A stretch of DNA of 8,045 bases from Allosphingosinicella sp. (GCA_030146745.1 JASLBD010000348.1:1-8045), one strand, 5' to 3'; positions 1 to 6,007 are shown, numbered from the stretch's first letter. Notes: generated by a model from the letters alone, not told the origin. Translations and numbers: made by a program.

Positions 1-1
1 C

Positions 2-1621
2 GAGCGGCGCATGGCCGAGGCGGCGGTGCGCGAGAACGAGGCGCGGCTGCGTGCCCTCACCGACAACCTTCCCGGCGGCATGGTCTACCAGGTCTCGACC
101 GGCCGCGACGGCAGCGAGCGGCGCTTCCTGTTCGTGTCGCAAAGCTGCGAGAGGCTCACCGGCCACAGCGCCGAGGCGATCCTCGCCGATTCTTCGGTCG
201 CCTACGGAATGATGGACGCGCAGGACGCCCCCGTCCTCGCCGCCGCGGAGGAAGCGGCCATCGCCGAGGACCGGCCGTTCGACGTCCAGTGCCGTTTCCG
301 CCGCGCCGACGGCACGCCGCGCTGGGCGCGGATCATCTCGGCCCCGCGCGCCGCGCCCGACGGAACCACGATCTGGGACGGGATCATGATCGACGTCACC
401 GACCAGAAACGGGCCGAAGAGATGCTCCGCGACCTGAACGAGACCCTCGAGCATCGGGTCGCCGAGCGCGCCGAGGAGCTCGCCCTCGCCCAGGAGGCGC
501 TTCGCCAGGCGCAGAAGATGGAGGCGATGGGCCAGCTCACCGGGGGGGTCGCCCACGATTTCAACAACCTGCTCACCCCGATCATCGGCGGCCTCGACCT
601 GCTCCACCGCAAGGCCCTGGGCGGCGAGCGCGAGCAGAGGCTGGTGCAAGGGGCGCTGCAGTCCGCCGAGCGCGCCAAGACCCTGGTCCAGCGCCTGCTC
701 GCCTTCGCCCGCCGCCAGCCGCTGCAGCCGGGGCCGGTCGACCTTCCCGAGCTGGTGGGCGGGATGGTCGAGCTGGTGGGGAGCACGTCCGGGCCGCAGA
801 TCCGGATCGAGACCCGGCTGGATCCGTCGCTGCCTTTCGCCCGGGCCGATTCCAACCAGCTCGAAATGGCGATCCTCAACCTCGCGGTGAACGCCCGCGA
901 CGCCATGCCCGGCGGCGGGATCCTCGCCATCGGAGCGACGGCCGAGACCGTCGCCGCCGGCGAGGTCGCCGGGCTCGCCCCCGGCCGCTACGTCCGGCTG
1001 ACGGTCGCCGACACCGGCGTCGGCATGGACGAAGCGACTCTCGCCCGGGCGGTCGAGCCCTTCTTCTCGACCAAGGGCGTCGGCCGCGGCACCGGCCTCG
1101 GCCTGTCGATGGTGCACGGCCTCGCCGCCCAGCTGGGCGGCGCCCTGACGCTCGACAGCCGGGTCGGGGAGGGGACGGTCGCCGCCTTGTGGCTTCCGGT
1201 CTCCGACTGCGTTCCGGCCGCCGCCGCCGTCCGCCGGCAACCCGAAGCGGGACCGGGGACCACGGCCGGCACCGTCCTTCTCGTCGACGACGAGCCGCTC
1301 GTGAGGGCCAGCACCGCCGACATGCTCACCGAGCTCGGCTACGAGGTGGTGGAGGCCGATTCCGGCTCCGACGCGCTCGCTCTGCTCGACCTCAGAATGC
1401 CCGACCTCGTCGTCACCGATCATCTCATGCCCGGCCTCTCCGGCACCGACCTCGCCCTGATCCTCGCCGCCGAGCGGCCCGGCCTGCCCGTCCTCATCGT
1501 CTCCGGCTATGCGGAGCTGGACGGCCTTCCGGCCGACCTCCCCCGGCTCACCAAGCCCTTCCGCCAGGCCGACCTCGCCGCCTGCGTCGCCAGGCTGCGC
1601 GGAAGCGGCCGTCACCAATGA
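2..1621 (+). CDS. PAS-containing hybrid sensor histidine kinase with C-terminal receiver (5' end probably outside window)
   Basis: A soluble-looking hybrid kinase that would autophosphorylate on His and pass phosphate to its own receiver domain. Residues are counted from the ATG at 11. A PAS/PAC fold of the PAS_3 type spans about 12-135 (SQSCERLTG, then RADGTPRW, ending DVTDQKRAEE). A coiled coil follows at 135-170. The HisKA segment has GGVAHDFNNLLTPI with phospho-acceptor H182. The ATPase domain has an N-box (N290, N294), a G1 box DTGVGM at 334-339 and a G2 box GRGTGLGLSMV at 358-368. A linker leads to a receiver at about 420-530 with acidic D426/D427, phospho-acceptor D470 (VVTDHLMPG), S498 and K515. 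No output domain follows, so phosphate probably moves on to a separate partner. The frame is open through bases 2-10 (E-R-R) and the ATG at 11 has no visible Shine-Dalgarno, so the true start probably lies upstream, perhaps with further sensor domains. No membrane segment is visible in this part. The signal sensed is unknown. Confidence 0.93.
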   Translation, partial: ERRMAEAAVRENEARLRALTDNLPGGMVYQVSTGRDGSERRFLFVSQSCERLTGHSAEAILADSSVAYGMMDAQDAPVLAAAEEAAIAEDRPFDVQCRFRRADGTPRWARIISAPRAAPDGTTIWDGIMIDVTDQKRAEEMLRDLNETLEHRVAERAEELALAQEALRQAQKMEAMGQLTGGVAHDFNNLLTPIIGGLDLLHRKALGGEREQRLVQGALQSAERAKTLVQRLLAFARRQPLQPGPVDLPELVGGMVELVGSTSGPQIRIETRLDPSLPFARADSNQLEMAILNLAVNARDAMPGGGILAIGATAETVAAGEVAGLAPGRYVRLTVADTGVGMDEATLARAVEPFFSTKGVGRGTGLGLSMVHGLAAQLGGALTLDSRVGEGTVAALWLPVSDCVPAAAAVRRQPEAGPGTTAGTVLLVDDEPLVRASTADMLTELGYEVVEADSGSDALALLDLRMPDLVVTDHLMPGLSGTDLALILAAERPGLPVLIVSGYAELDGLPADLPRLTKPFRQADLAACVARLRGSGRHQ

Positions 1622-1744
1622 CCGTCACCCGCCGCCGGGCTGATACAGATTGCGACAATTTCCCCTCCGCCCGGGGATAGGCGGGGGACAATCCTGCGCG
1701 ATGTGGGACCCGGCGCCGCACCGGCGCGAGACAAGGAGATCGAG
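1622..1744. other. Intergenic gap with a G/C hairpin between the hybrid kinase and the EF-hand gene
   Basis: This 123-bp gap should contain the end of the kinase transcript and the promoter of the EF-hand gene. An imperfect hairpin is visible: CCGCC (1667-1671) pairs with GGCGG (1680-1684), and CCC (1663-1665) could extend it against GGG (1685-1687) past a one-base bulge. No T-run follows, so it is not a textbook intrinsic terminator. A TTGCGA at 1650-1655 could be a -35 element, but no convincing -10 sits at the right distance. I do not call a promoter. Confidence 0.3.
1733..1739 (+). promoter_or_regulatory. Shine-Dalgarno site deciding the EF-hand start
   Basis: AAGGAGA lies five bases before the ATG at 1745 and is the strongest ribosome-binding sequence in the window. 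It supports ATG 1745 over the in-frame GTG at 1703, which would add 14 charged or proline-containing residues ahead of the signal peptide. Confidence 0.8.
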
Positions 1745-2224
1745 ATGACCAGCAAGACGAAGATCGGCATCGCCGCCGCCGCGGGCGCTCTCGCCCTGAC
1801 CGCCGGGGGCGCCGCCCTCCACGCCCAGGGCGCGGGCCTGCGCGGCCCGATGGCGAAGTTCGACGCCGATTCGAACGGCGCGATCACCCTCGCCGAGGCG
1901 CGCGCGGGCGCCGCCCGGATGTTCGAAGGCGCCGACGTGAACAAAGACGGCCGCGCCACGAGCGAAGAGATGACGGCCTTCCACGGCAGGATGGGCGACC
2001 GCCATAAAGGCGGCCATGGCGGCAAGGGCGGGCACGGCGGCAAGGGCGGGCACGGCGGCAAGGGCCCGATGCATCTCGACTCGGACGGCGACGGCGCCCT
2101 CACCCTCGCCGAGGCCCAGAGCGGCATCGAGGCCCATTTCGCGAAGATCGACTCCAACCGCGACGGCTCGATCGACGAAGCCGAGATTCGCGCCGCGCAC
2201 GCCGCCCATCGCGGCGCCCGCTGA
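1745..2224 (+). CDS. Secreted EF-hand calcium-binding protein with Gly/His/Lys repeat linker
   Basis: A 159-residue protein predicted to be exported and to bind Ca2+. The N-terminus is a Sec signal peptide: charged TSKTK, an Ala/Gly-rich core, and probable cleavage after LHA at residue 27. Four EF-hand loops are visible: D40-E51 (DADSNGAITLAE), D64-E75 (DVNKDGRATSEE), D112-E123 (DSDGDGALTLAE) and D136-E147 (DSNRDGSIDEAE). All carry acidic or Asn ligands at positions 1, 3 and 5, Gly at 6 and Glu at 12. The second has Ala at position 8 where a hydrophobic residue is usual, so it may be weaker. The two EF-hand pairs are separated by a linker with three copies of GGHGGK at residues 89-106, which could bind transition metals or act as a flexible spacer. 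The gene lies 57 bp upstream of an OmpR-type regulator on the same strand. Its role is not established: Ca2+ sensor, buffer or partner of the two-component system are all possible. Confidence 0.9.
   Translation: MTSKTKIGIAAAAGALALTAGGAALHAQGAGLRGPMAKFDADSNGAITLAEARAGAARMFEGADVNKDGRATSEEMTAFHGRMGDRHKGGHGGKGGHGGKGGHGGKGPMHLDSDGDGALTLAEAQSGIEAHFAKIDSNRDGSIDEAEIRAAHAAHRGAR
2009..2062 (+). repeat. In-frame 18-bp tandem repeat, three copies, encoding GGHGGK
   Basis: Three contiguous 18-bp units lie inside the EF-hand gene. The second and third (2027-2044 and 2045-2062) are identical. The first (2009-2026) differs at two third-codon positions: GGC for GGG and CAT for CAC. An AAA Lys codon sits just before. 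The pattern fits recent expansion by replication slippage. Each gain or loss of a unit keeps the frame, so copy number may vary between strains. Confidence 0.9.
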
Positions 2225-2231
2225 GCAGGAT

Positions 2232-2257
2232 GGGGACAGTCACTAGTGACTGTCCCC
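2232..2257. repeat. Perfect 26-bp palindrome before the response regulator
   Basis: The half-site GGGGACAGTCACT is followed directly by its exact reverse complement, giving 13 matched base pairs with no spacer. It starts 8 bases after the EF-hand stop and ends 24 bases before the regulator ATG. It is less GC-rich than the flanking genes. No T-run follows on the + strand. It could be a REP-like dispersed palindrome, part of a terminator for the EF-hand gene, or a dimer-binding operator for the downstream pair. I favour a REP-like element because a different REP-like repeat follows the kinase gene, but this is inference. Confidence 0.8.
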
Positions 2258-2281
2258 GCCGACTGCCCGTAACGTGATCTA

Positions 2282-3007
2282 ATGGCGAGCTCCGGAGAGC
2301 CTCATATCCTGCTCGTCGACGACGAAAGGTCGATCCGCGATCCGCTCGCCCAATATCTGGCGCGCAGCGGCCTTCGGGTCACCAAGGCGAAGGACGTCGC
2401 CGAGGCGCGCCAGGCGCTCGCCGCTTATGCGGTAGACTTGATCCTCCTCGACATCATGATGCCGGGCGAGGACGGCCTCGCCCTGTGCGCCCAGGTCCGT
2501 GCGACGAGCGGTATTCCCGTCATCCTGCTGACCGCGCGGGCGGAGGAAACGGACCGGATCGTCGGCCTGGAAATCGGCGCCGACGATTACGTGACCAAGC
2601 CGTTCAGCCCGCGCGAGCTCCTCGCCCGAATCAAATCCGTGCTTCGCCGGGCGGGGGAGCGGCCGTCGCGGCTGCGCGCCGCGGACGCCGAGGCCTATGC
2701 CTTCGGCCCCTGGGTGCTTCGCACCGGCGAGCGCGAGCTGATCGATGCGGAAGGAGTCGCCGTCCCGCTCTCCACCGGCGAGTACAACCTCCTCCTCGCC
2801 CTGGTCACCCACGCCCGCCGGATCCTCACCCGCGACCAGTTGCTCGACCTCGCCGAAGGCCGCGAACTCGCCGCCTTCGAACGGAGCGTGGACAACATGG
2901 TCAGCCGCCTGAGGCGCAAGATCGAGCCCGATCCGCGCAATCCGACCTTGCTCAAGACGGTCCGCGGCGGCGGCTACATGCTCGCCGCCGACGTGCGCCG
3001 GCCGTGA
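2282..3007 (+). CDS. OmpR/PhoB-family response regulator
   Basis: A 241-residue DNA-binding regulator of normal family length. The N-terminal receiver (about 7-122) has the acidic pair D13/D14, phospho-acceptor D57 in LILLDIMMPGEDG, T84 in ILLTAR and K106 in VTKPF. The C-terminal winged helix (about 138-237) ends with the hallmark recognition-helix and wing pattern: FERSVDNMVSRLRRKIE, then TVRGGGYM. Phosphorylation by the kinase encoded next should promote dimerisation and DNA binding. ATG 2282 is the only sensible start, since an in-frame TAA lies at 2270-2272, but no good Shine-Dalgarno precedes it. Its stop codon overlaps the kinase start as GTGA, indicating translational coupling. The family resembles OmpR, RstA and CpxR, and the target genes cannot be read from the sequence. 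Confidence 0.96.
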   Translation: MASSGEPHILLVDDERSIRDPLAQYLARSGLRVTKAKDVAEARQALAAYAVDLILLDIMMPGEDGLALCAQVRATSGIPVILLTARAEETDRIVGLEIGADDYVTKPFSPRELLARIKSVLRRAGERPSRLRAADAEAYAFGPWVLRTGERELIDAEGVAVPLSTGEYNLLLALVTHARRILTRDQLLDLAEGRELAAFERSVDNMVSRLRRKIEPDPRNPTLLKTVRGGGYMLAADVRRP

Positions 3008-4374
3008 GGCGGCTGCTTCCGTCGAGCCTGCTCGGCCAGATGCTGCTTCTGATCGGTGCGGCCCTGCTCGTCGCCCAGGCGGTCAATTTCGCCTTCATCC
3101 TCAACGAGCAGCAGAAACTGAGCCTGGCCCGAAGCGAAGGACCGGCGATCGGCCGCTTCACCCAGGCGGCCGCGGTGCTCGCCGCGACTCCGCCCGCCGG
3201 ACGCCCGCTGCTCCTGTCGGCGCATCCGACCGGGCACGCGGCCGCCTATCGGCTCGTGCCGCAAAGCGCGATCGACCGCGAGCGGATCGACCGCAACGCG
3301 GAGATCGAGGCCCGGCTCGCTGCGGCGTTGCGCGAGGCCCGGGTTCCGGTCCGCGCCGTCAGGGCCGCCTCGCCGATGGGCATCGGCAGGATGCGCGGGC
3401 CGCCCGGGCACCGCCATCACGAGGCCCGGCGGTCGCTTCTCCTCGCCGCCCAGCTCGACGACGGAAGCTGGCTCGACTCCCGTTTCGACGCTCCGCGCGC
3501 CGACCGCTGGCTCATCCACCGCCTCGTCCTGGCGACGGCGATGCTGTTCTTCCTGGTCTTCGGAGCGGCCTGGTGGATCGCCAGGAGGCTGGCCCGGCCG
3601 CTTCGCGACCTCACCCGCGCCGCCGAGGGCTTCCGGGGCCGTTCCCCGGCGGAGCCGGTGGAGCCGCGCGGCCCGTCCGACCTTCGCCGGGCGGTCGAGG
3701 CGTTCAACGCGATGAACCGGCGGACGCTGGCCCTGCTCGACGAGAAGGACCGGATGCTCGGGGCGATCGGCCACGATTTGCGTACGCCGCTCGCCTCGCT
3801 CCGGATCCGGGCCGAGAATATGGGTCCCGAGGAGGAGCGCGAGCGGCTGGTCGCGACCGTCGAGGAGATGGCGGCGACTCTCGAGGACATCCTCACCCTC
3901 GCGCGCACCGGCCGGGCCCGCGAGCCGGTGCGGCCGGTCGACCTCGCCGCTTTGGCCGACGCGGTGGTGGAGGAATTCCGGGAGCTCGGCCTCGTCGTCG
4001 AATTCCACCCGTCGCCGCGCGCCGTCCTCGCGGTGCAGCCGAACCTGCTCCGGCGGGCGCTTCGCAACCTGGTGGACAATGCGCTCGCTTATGGCGGCGG
4101 AGGCCGGGTGAGGGTCGAGGAGCGTTCCGGCGAGATCGAGATACGCGTCGAGGATGACGGCCCGGGCATCCCCGCCGATCGCCTCGAGGAGGTGCTCGAG
4201 CCCTTCCGCCGGCTCGATTCCTCGCGCAGCCGCGAGAGCGGCGGCGCCGGCCTCGGCCTCGCCATCGCTTCGGCGGTGGCCCAGGCGCACGGGGGCAGGC
4301 TGGAGCTGGCGAACCGGCCGGAAGGCGGGCTGAGGGCAGGCCTGGCGCTGCCCAGACACTCCTATCCTCCCTAA
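3004..4374 (+). CDS. Membrane sensor histidine kinase (HAMP, EnvZ/RstB-like), partner of the upstream regulator
   Basis: A 456-residue inner-membrane kinase starting at GTG 3004, which overlaps the regulator stop by four bases. The frame stays open far upstream, but that part only shadows the regulator gene. The first membrane segment is at about 9-32, a periplasmic sensor loop at about 33-171, and the second membrane segment at about 172-193. A HAMP region (194-246) and a HisKA helix pair follow, with phospho-acceptor H257 in AIGHDLRTPLASL. The ATPase domain has an N-box NLVDNA (355-360), G1 DDGPGIP (384-390) and G2 GGAGLGLAIA (413-422). All catalytic motifs are intact. The periplasmic loop carries a His cluster (H136, H138, H139) near M125 and M130, which might bind a metal. 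The loop matches no sensor family I recognise, so the stimulus is unknown. The stop codon lies inside a small hairpin next to tandem repeats. Confidence 0.95.
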   Translation: MRRLLPSSLLGQMLLLIGAALLVAQAVNFAFILNEQQKLSLARSEGPAIGRFTQAAAVLAATPPAGRPLLLSAHPTGHAAAYRLVPQSAIDRERIDRNAEIEARLAAALREARVPVRAVRAASPMGIGRMRGPPGHRHHEARRSLLLAAQLDDGSWLDSRFDAPRADRWLIHRLVLATAMLFFLVFGAAWWIARRLARPLRDLTRAAEGFRGRSPAEPVEPRGPSDLRRAVEAFNAMNRRTLALLDEKDRMLGAIGHDLRTPLASLRIRAENMGPEEERERLVATVEEMAATLEDILTLARTGRAREPVRPVDLAALADAVVEEFRELGLVVEFHPSPRAVLAVQPNLLRRALRNLVDNALAYGGGGRVRVEERSGEIEIRVEDDGPGIPADRLEEVLEPFRRLDSSRSRESGGAGLGLAIASAVAQAHGGRLELANRPEGGLRAGLALPRHSYPP

Positions 4375-4387
4375 GCGAAAATCGCTT
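4373..4387. other. Short hairpin overlapping the kinase stop codon
   Basis: AAGCGA (4373-4378) and TCGCTT (4382-4387) form a 6-bp stem around AAA. It includes the last two bases of the kinase TAA and runs into the first REP-like repeat. It may help protect or end transcripts between the two convergent genes. No T-run is present, so intrinsic termination is uncertain. Confidence 0.4.
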
Positions 4388-4428
4388 GTTCGGTGCCAGG
4401 CACCGCGCTTGTTCGGTGCCAGGCACCG
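4383..4428. repeat. Tandem 23-bp repeat with two REP-like palindromes
   Basis: Two exact, abutting 23-bp copies (4383-4405 and 4406-4428). Each has an 8-base lead CGCTTGTT followed by the palindrome CGGTGCCAGGCACCG, with 7-bp arms around one base. The palindromes lie at 4391-4405 and 4414-4428. The short conserved lead plus GC hairpin, in a gap between convergent genes, is the usual form of REP sequences mobilised by RAYT (REP-associated tyrosine) transposases. No transposase gene lies in the window, so the assignment rests on form only. In this position the hairpins may also stop or stabilise both the kinase and LysR transcripts. Confidence 0.75.
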
Positions 4429-4495
4429 AAAAGGAAGTGGCTGAGATCAGGCGGTTTCGGCTTCGAGGAACAGGCCCCGATTATCGAGCAGCCGC

Positions 4496-5440
4496 TTACG
4501 CGCTTCCAGCTTCGAGGAACCGCTCCGGCGGGCGGTGCTCGCGGATGAAGTCGATGAAGGCCCGGAGCTTGGGAAGCATCTGGGTTCGGCTCGGATAATA
4601 GAGATAGGCGCCCGGCGACCAGGCGGCATAATCCTCGAGCGCGAGCTCGAGGCGGCCGGCGGCGAGATGCTCGGTCACCAGTGGCTCGGCGAGATAGGCG
4701 AGTCCGACTCCGCGAAGCGCCGCGGCCTTGGCGACGTCCAGGTCGTTGACGATCAGCGGGCCTTCGACCGCCGTTTCGAGCGGCTGGCCGGCGACGTCGA
4801 AATGCCAGCGGTAGATCGCGCCGGTGGTCGGCGCCCGCGAGCGGATGCAGCGGAAACGGCGCAGGTCGGCCGGCTCGGCCGGCCGGCCGTGTTTCTCGAA
4901 ATAATCGGGCGAGCCGGCCACCACCATCCGGAAGGGCGGGGTCAGCCGGATCCCGATCATGTCCGCCTCCAGGAAGTCGCCCATCCGGATTCCGGCATCG
5001 AAGCCGCGCTCGACCAGGTCGATCAACTCGTCCTGGCCGCAAATCTCGACCTCGACGTCCGGATAGGCGGCGGTGAATCCCTCCATCACCGGCTCGACCA
5101 GGAAGGGGATGGCGGCGCGCGGCACGTTGAGCCGAAGCAGCCCCGCCGGCCGCTCGCCGAAGCTCCGGGCCGCCTCGAACGCTGCGGTGAGGCCGGCAAA
5201 AGCGGGCCGGGCTTGTTCGAGGAAGCGCTCCCCGGCTTCGGTGAGGCCGACGCTTCGCGTGGTGCGGGTGAGCAAGGGGACTCCGACCCGCGCCTCCAGC
5301 GCCCGGATCGTCTGGCTGATCGCCGAGGGCGAAAGGCCGAGATCGTCGGCCGCGGCCCGGAAGCTGCGCCGCTCGGCGACTCGCAGGAAAGCTTCCACTC
5401 CGTCGAGCTGGTTTCGGGCGATTATGTATTCCTGCTTCAT
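4496..5440 (-). CDS. LysR-family transcriptional regulator
   Basis: A 314-residue regulator of typical LysR length. The N-terminal winged helix-turn-helix (about 13-71) has the family pattern: VAERRSFRAAADDLGLSPSAISQTIRALE, given here as two parts, VAERRSFRAAADDL and GLSPSAISQTIRALE, then LLTRTTRSVGLTEAGERFL. A linker helix follows, and a periplasmic-binding-protein-like effector domain spans about 99-303 (for example LRLNVPRAAIPFLV and ALRGVGLAYLAEPLV). It looks closest to the CrgA-like group of LysR regulators, which is a tentative subfamily guess. It is convergent with the sensor kinase and divergent from the small secreted protein at 5521, with 80 bp between starts. LysR regulators often control a divergent neighbour and themselves from such a shared region. 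The ATG at 5440 is chosen because the next residues lead directly into the HTH; no strong Shine-Dalgarno is visible. The effector molecule is unknown. Confidence 0.95.
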   Translation of the reverse strand: MKQEYIIARNQLDGVEAFLRVAERRSFRAAADDLGLSPSAISQTIRALEARVGVPLLTRTTRSVGLTEAGERFLEQARPAFAGLTAAFEAARSFGERPAGLLRLNVPRAAIPFLVEPVMEGFTAAYPDVEVEICGQDELIDLVERGFDAGIRMGDFLEADMIGIRLTPPFRMVVAGSPDYFEKHGRPAEPADLRRFRCIRSRAPTTGAIYRWHFDVAGQPLETAVEGPLIVNDLDVAKAAALRGVGLAYLAEPLVTEHLAAGRLELALEDYAAWSPGAYLYYPSRTQMLPKLRAFIDFIREHRPPERFLEAGSA

Positions 5441-5520
5441 GGCCTATCGACATTATGGCGGATTATAAAAGAAATCCAGAGCGCCTATCCGTTCCCGCGA
5501 ACAGGGAAGGAACCCACGAC
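5441..5520. promoter_or_regulatory. Divergent promoter/operator region between the LysR gene and the small secreted protein gene
   Basis: This 80-bp gap must serve both divergent genes. It holds one of the most AT-rich spots in the window, around 5451-5475. A dyad GGATT (5460-5464), 8 bases, AATCC (5473-5477) is a plausible LysR-type binding site, although it does not match the strict T-N11-A form. TATAAA at 5464-5469 could be a -10 element, but no good -35 is seen at the proper spacing. GCCTATC occurs twice (5442-5448 and 5483-5489) as a direct repeat. Confidence 0.4.
5505..5511 (+). promoter_or_regulatory. Shine-Dalgarno site of the small secreted protein
   Basis: GGAAGGA lies nine bases before ATG 5521 and selects this start over an in-frame ATG at 5455 that would add a non-hydrophobic 22-residue lead ahead of a good signal peptide. 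Part of the site can pair with TTCCC at 5492-5496 (arms TTCCC and GGGAA, 7-base loop), so weak occlusion in the mRNA is possible. Confidence 0.6.
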
Positions 5521-5805
5521 ATGCGCAATCTCGTCACCCTCGCCGGACTGGCTCTCGCCGGATCGCTCGCTTTCTCCGGCGCTCCGGCCGCGGCCGCCGA
5601 CGCCCGCTGCGAAGCGCTTCCGAAGCAGATCCGCTCCGCCCTCGCGAACGCCGAGCCCAAGGTCGCGCAGAACGCCGCGCGCCGCCTTCGCACCGGCGAG
5701 GCCCTGTGCCGCGCCAACAACGAGCGCGGCGCCGCCAGGGAGTTCCAGGTCGCCCTGAAGCTGCTCGGCGCCGGCGGGGCGGGGACACCGATGGCGGGCA
5801 AATGA
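5521..5805 (+). CDS. Small secreted two-cysteine protein, unknown function
   Basis: A 94-residue protein that I cannot assign to a named family. The first 26-28 residues are a clear Sec signal peptide (MRNLVTLAGLALAG core, Ala-rich region), with cleavage probably after A26 or A28. The mature part is about 66 residues, mostly predicted helical and basic, with two cysteines (C30 and C63) that could form one disulfide in the periplasm. The stretch RTGEALCRANNERGAAREF, then ALKLLG, reads like a conserved amphipathic helix. No catalytic motif is visible. The gene is divergent from the LysR regulator and is followed by a repeat-filled gap before the L,D-transpeptidase gene. Codon use and GC content match the neighbours, the Shine-Dalgarno is good, and the signal peptide is well formed, so it is probably a real gene. 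Confidence 0.8.
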   Translation: MRNLVTLAGLALAGSLAFSGAPAAAADARCEALPKQIRSALANAEPKVAQNAARRLRTGEALCRANNERGAAREFQVALKLLGAGGAGTPMAGK

Positions 5806-5808
5806 ACC

Positions 5809-5952
5809 TGCCTCCCCATCGCCAGATGGGGAGGGGGACCGCAAGAAGTGTGGTGGAGGGGTAAACGGCGCGGGCGCGGGAGGTTCGCGAGCCAACCGCC
5901 AAAGCCGAAGCCCGCTACCCCTCACCATCCCCATGTTTCGCATGGGGAGGCA
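5809..5952. repeat. Nested inverted-repeat element, MITE-like, about 144 bp
   Basis: It fills most of the 202-bp gap 5806-6007, where no gene is seen. The outer ends TGCCTCCCCAT (5809-5819) and ATGGGGAGGCA (5942-5952) are perfect 11-bp inverted repeats. Inside, GGTGGAGGGGTA (5852-5863) faces TACCCCTCACC (5916-5926) with one base inserted, and GCGGGC (5870-5875) faces GCCCGC (5910-5915). Each end also folds alone: CCTCCCCAT/ATGGGGAGG (5811-5819 and 5826-5834), and TCCCCATG/CATGGGGA (5928-5935 and 5941-5948). The pieces occur in mirrored order, so the whole can fold as one long cruciform. The motif style resembles dispersed intergenic repeats I associate with sphingomonads and other alphaproteobacteria. 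Dispersal itself cannot be shown from a single copy. It contains no coding sequence or obvious target-site duplication. Confidence 0.75.
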
Positions 5953-6007
5953 AAGGCGGCCCCGTCCCATTGCGGAACCCTCGGGGGCTTAGCGACCGGC
6001 CGCGGCC

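Noticed and set aside
289..1680. Long alternative-frame ORF of 463 codons over the hybrid kinase
   Set aside because: It is Arg/Pro/Gly-rich, low-complexity protein typical of a shifted frame in GC-rich DNA. The overlapping kinase frame has complete catalytic motifs.
1703..1744. GTG 1703 as an earlier start for the EF-hand protein
   Set aside because: The strong AAGGAGA site before ATG 1745 and the signal peptide beginning there make the downstream start better.
2232..2257. Textbook intrinsic terminator after the EF-hand gene
   Set aside because: The stem is strong but there is no T-run on either side, and the perfect symmetry leaves no natural loop.
4383..4428. CRISPR-like or iteron-like array
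   Set aside because: Only two directly abutting copies without spacers, no cas or rep gene nearby, and each copy carries a REP-style palindrome.
4371..5453. 360-codon - strand ORF in another frame over the LysR gene, running through the REP-like repeats
   Set aside because: The LysR frame has a clear HTH and effector domain. This frame is Arg/Pro-rich and translates the intergenic repeats at its end.
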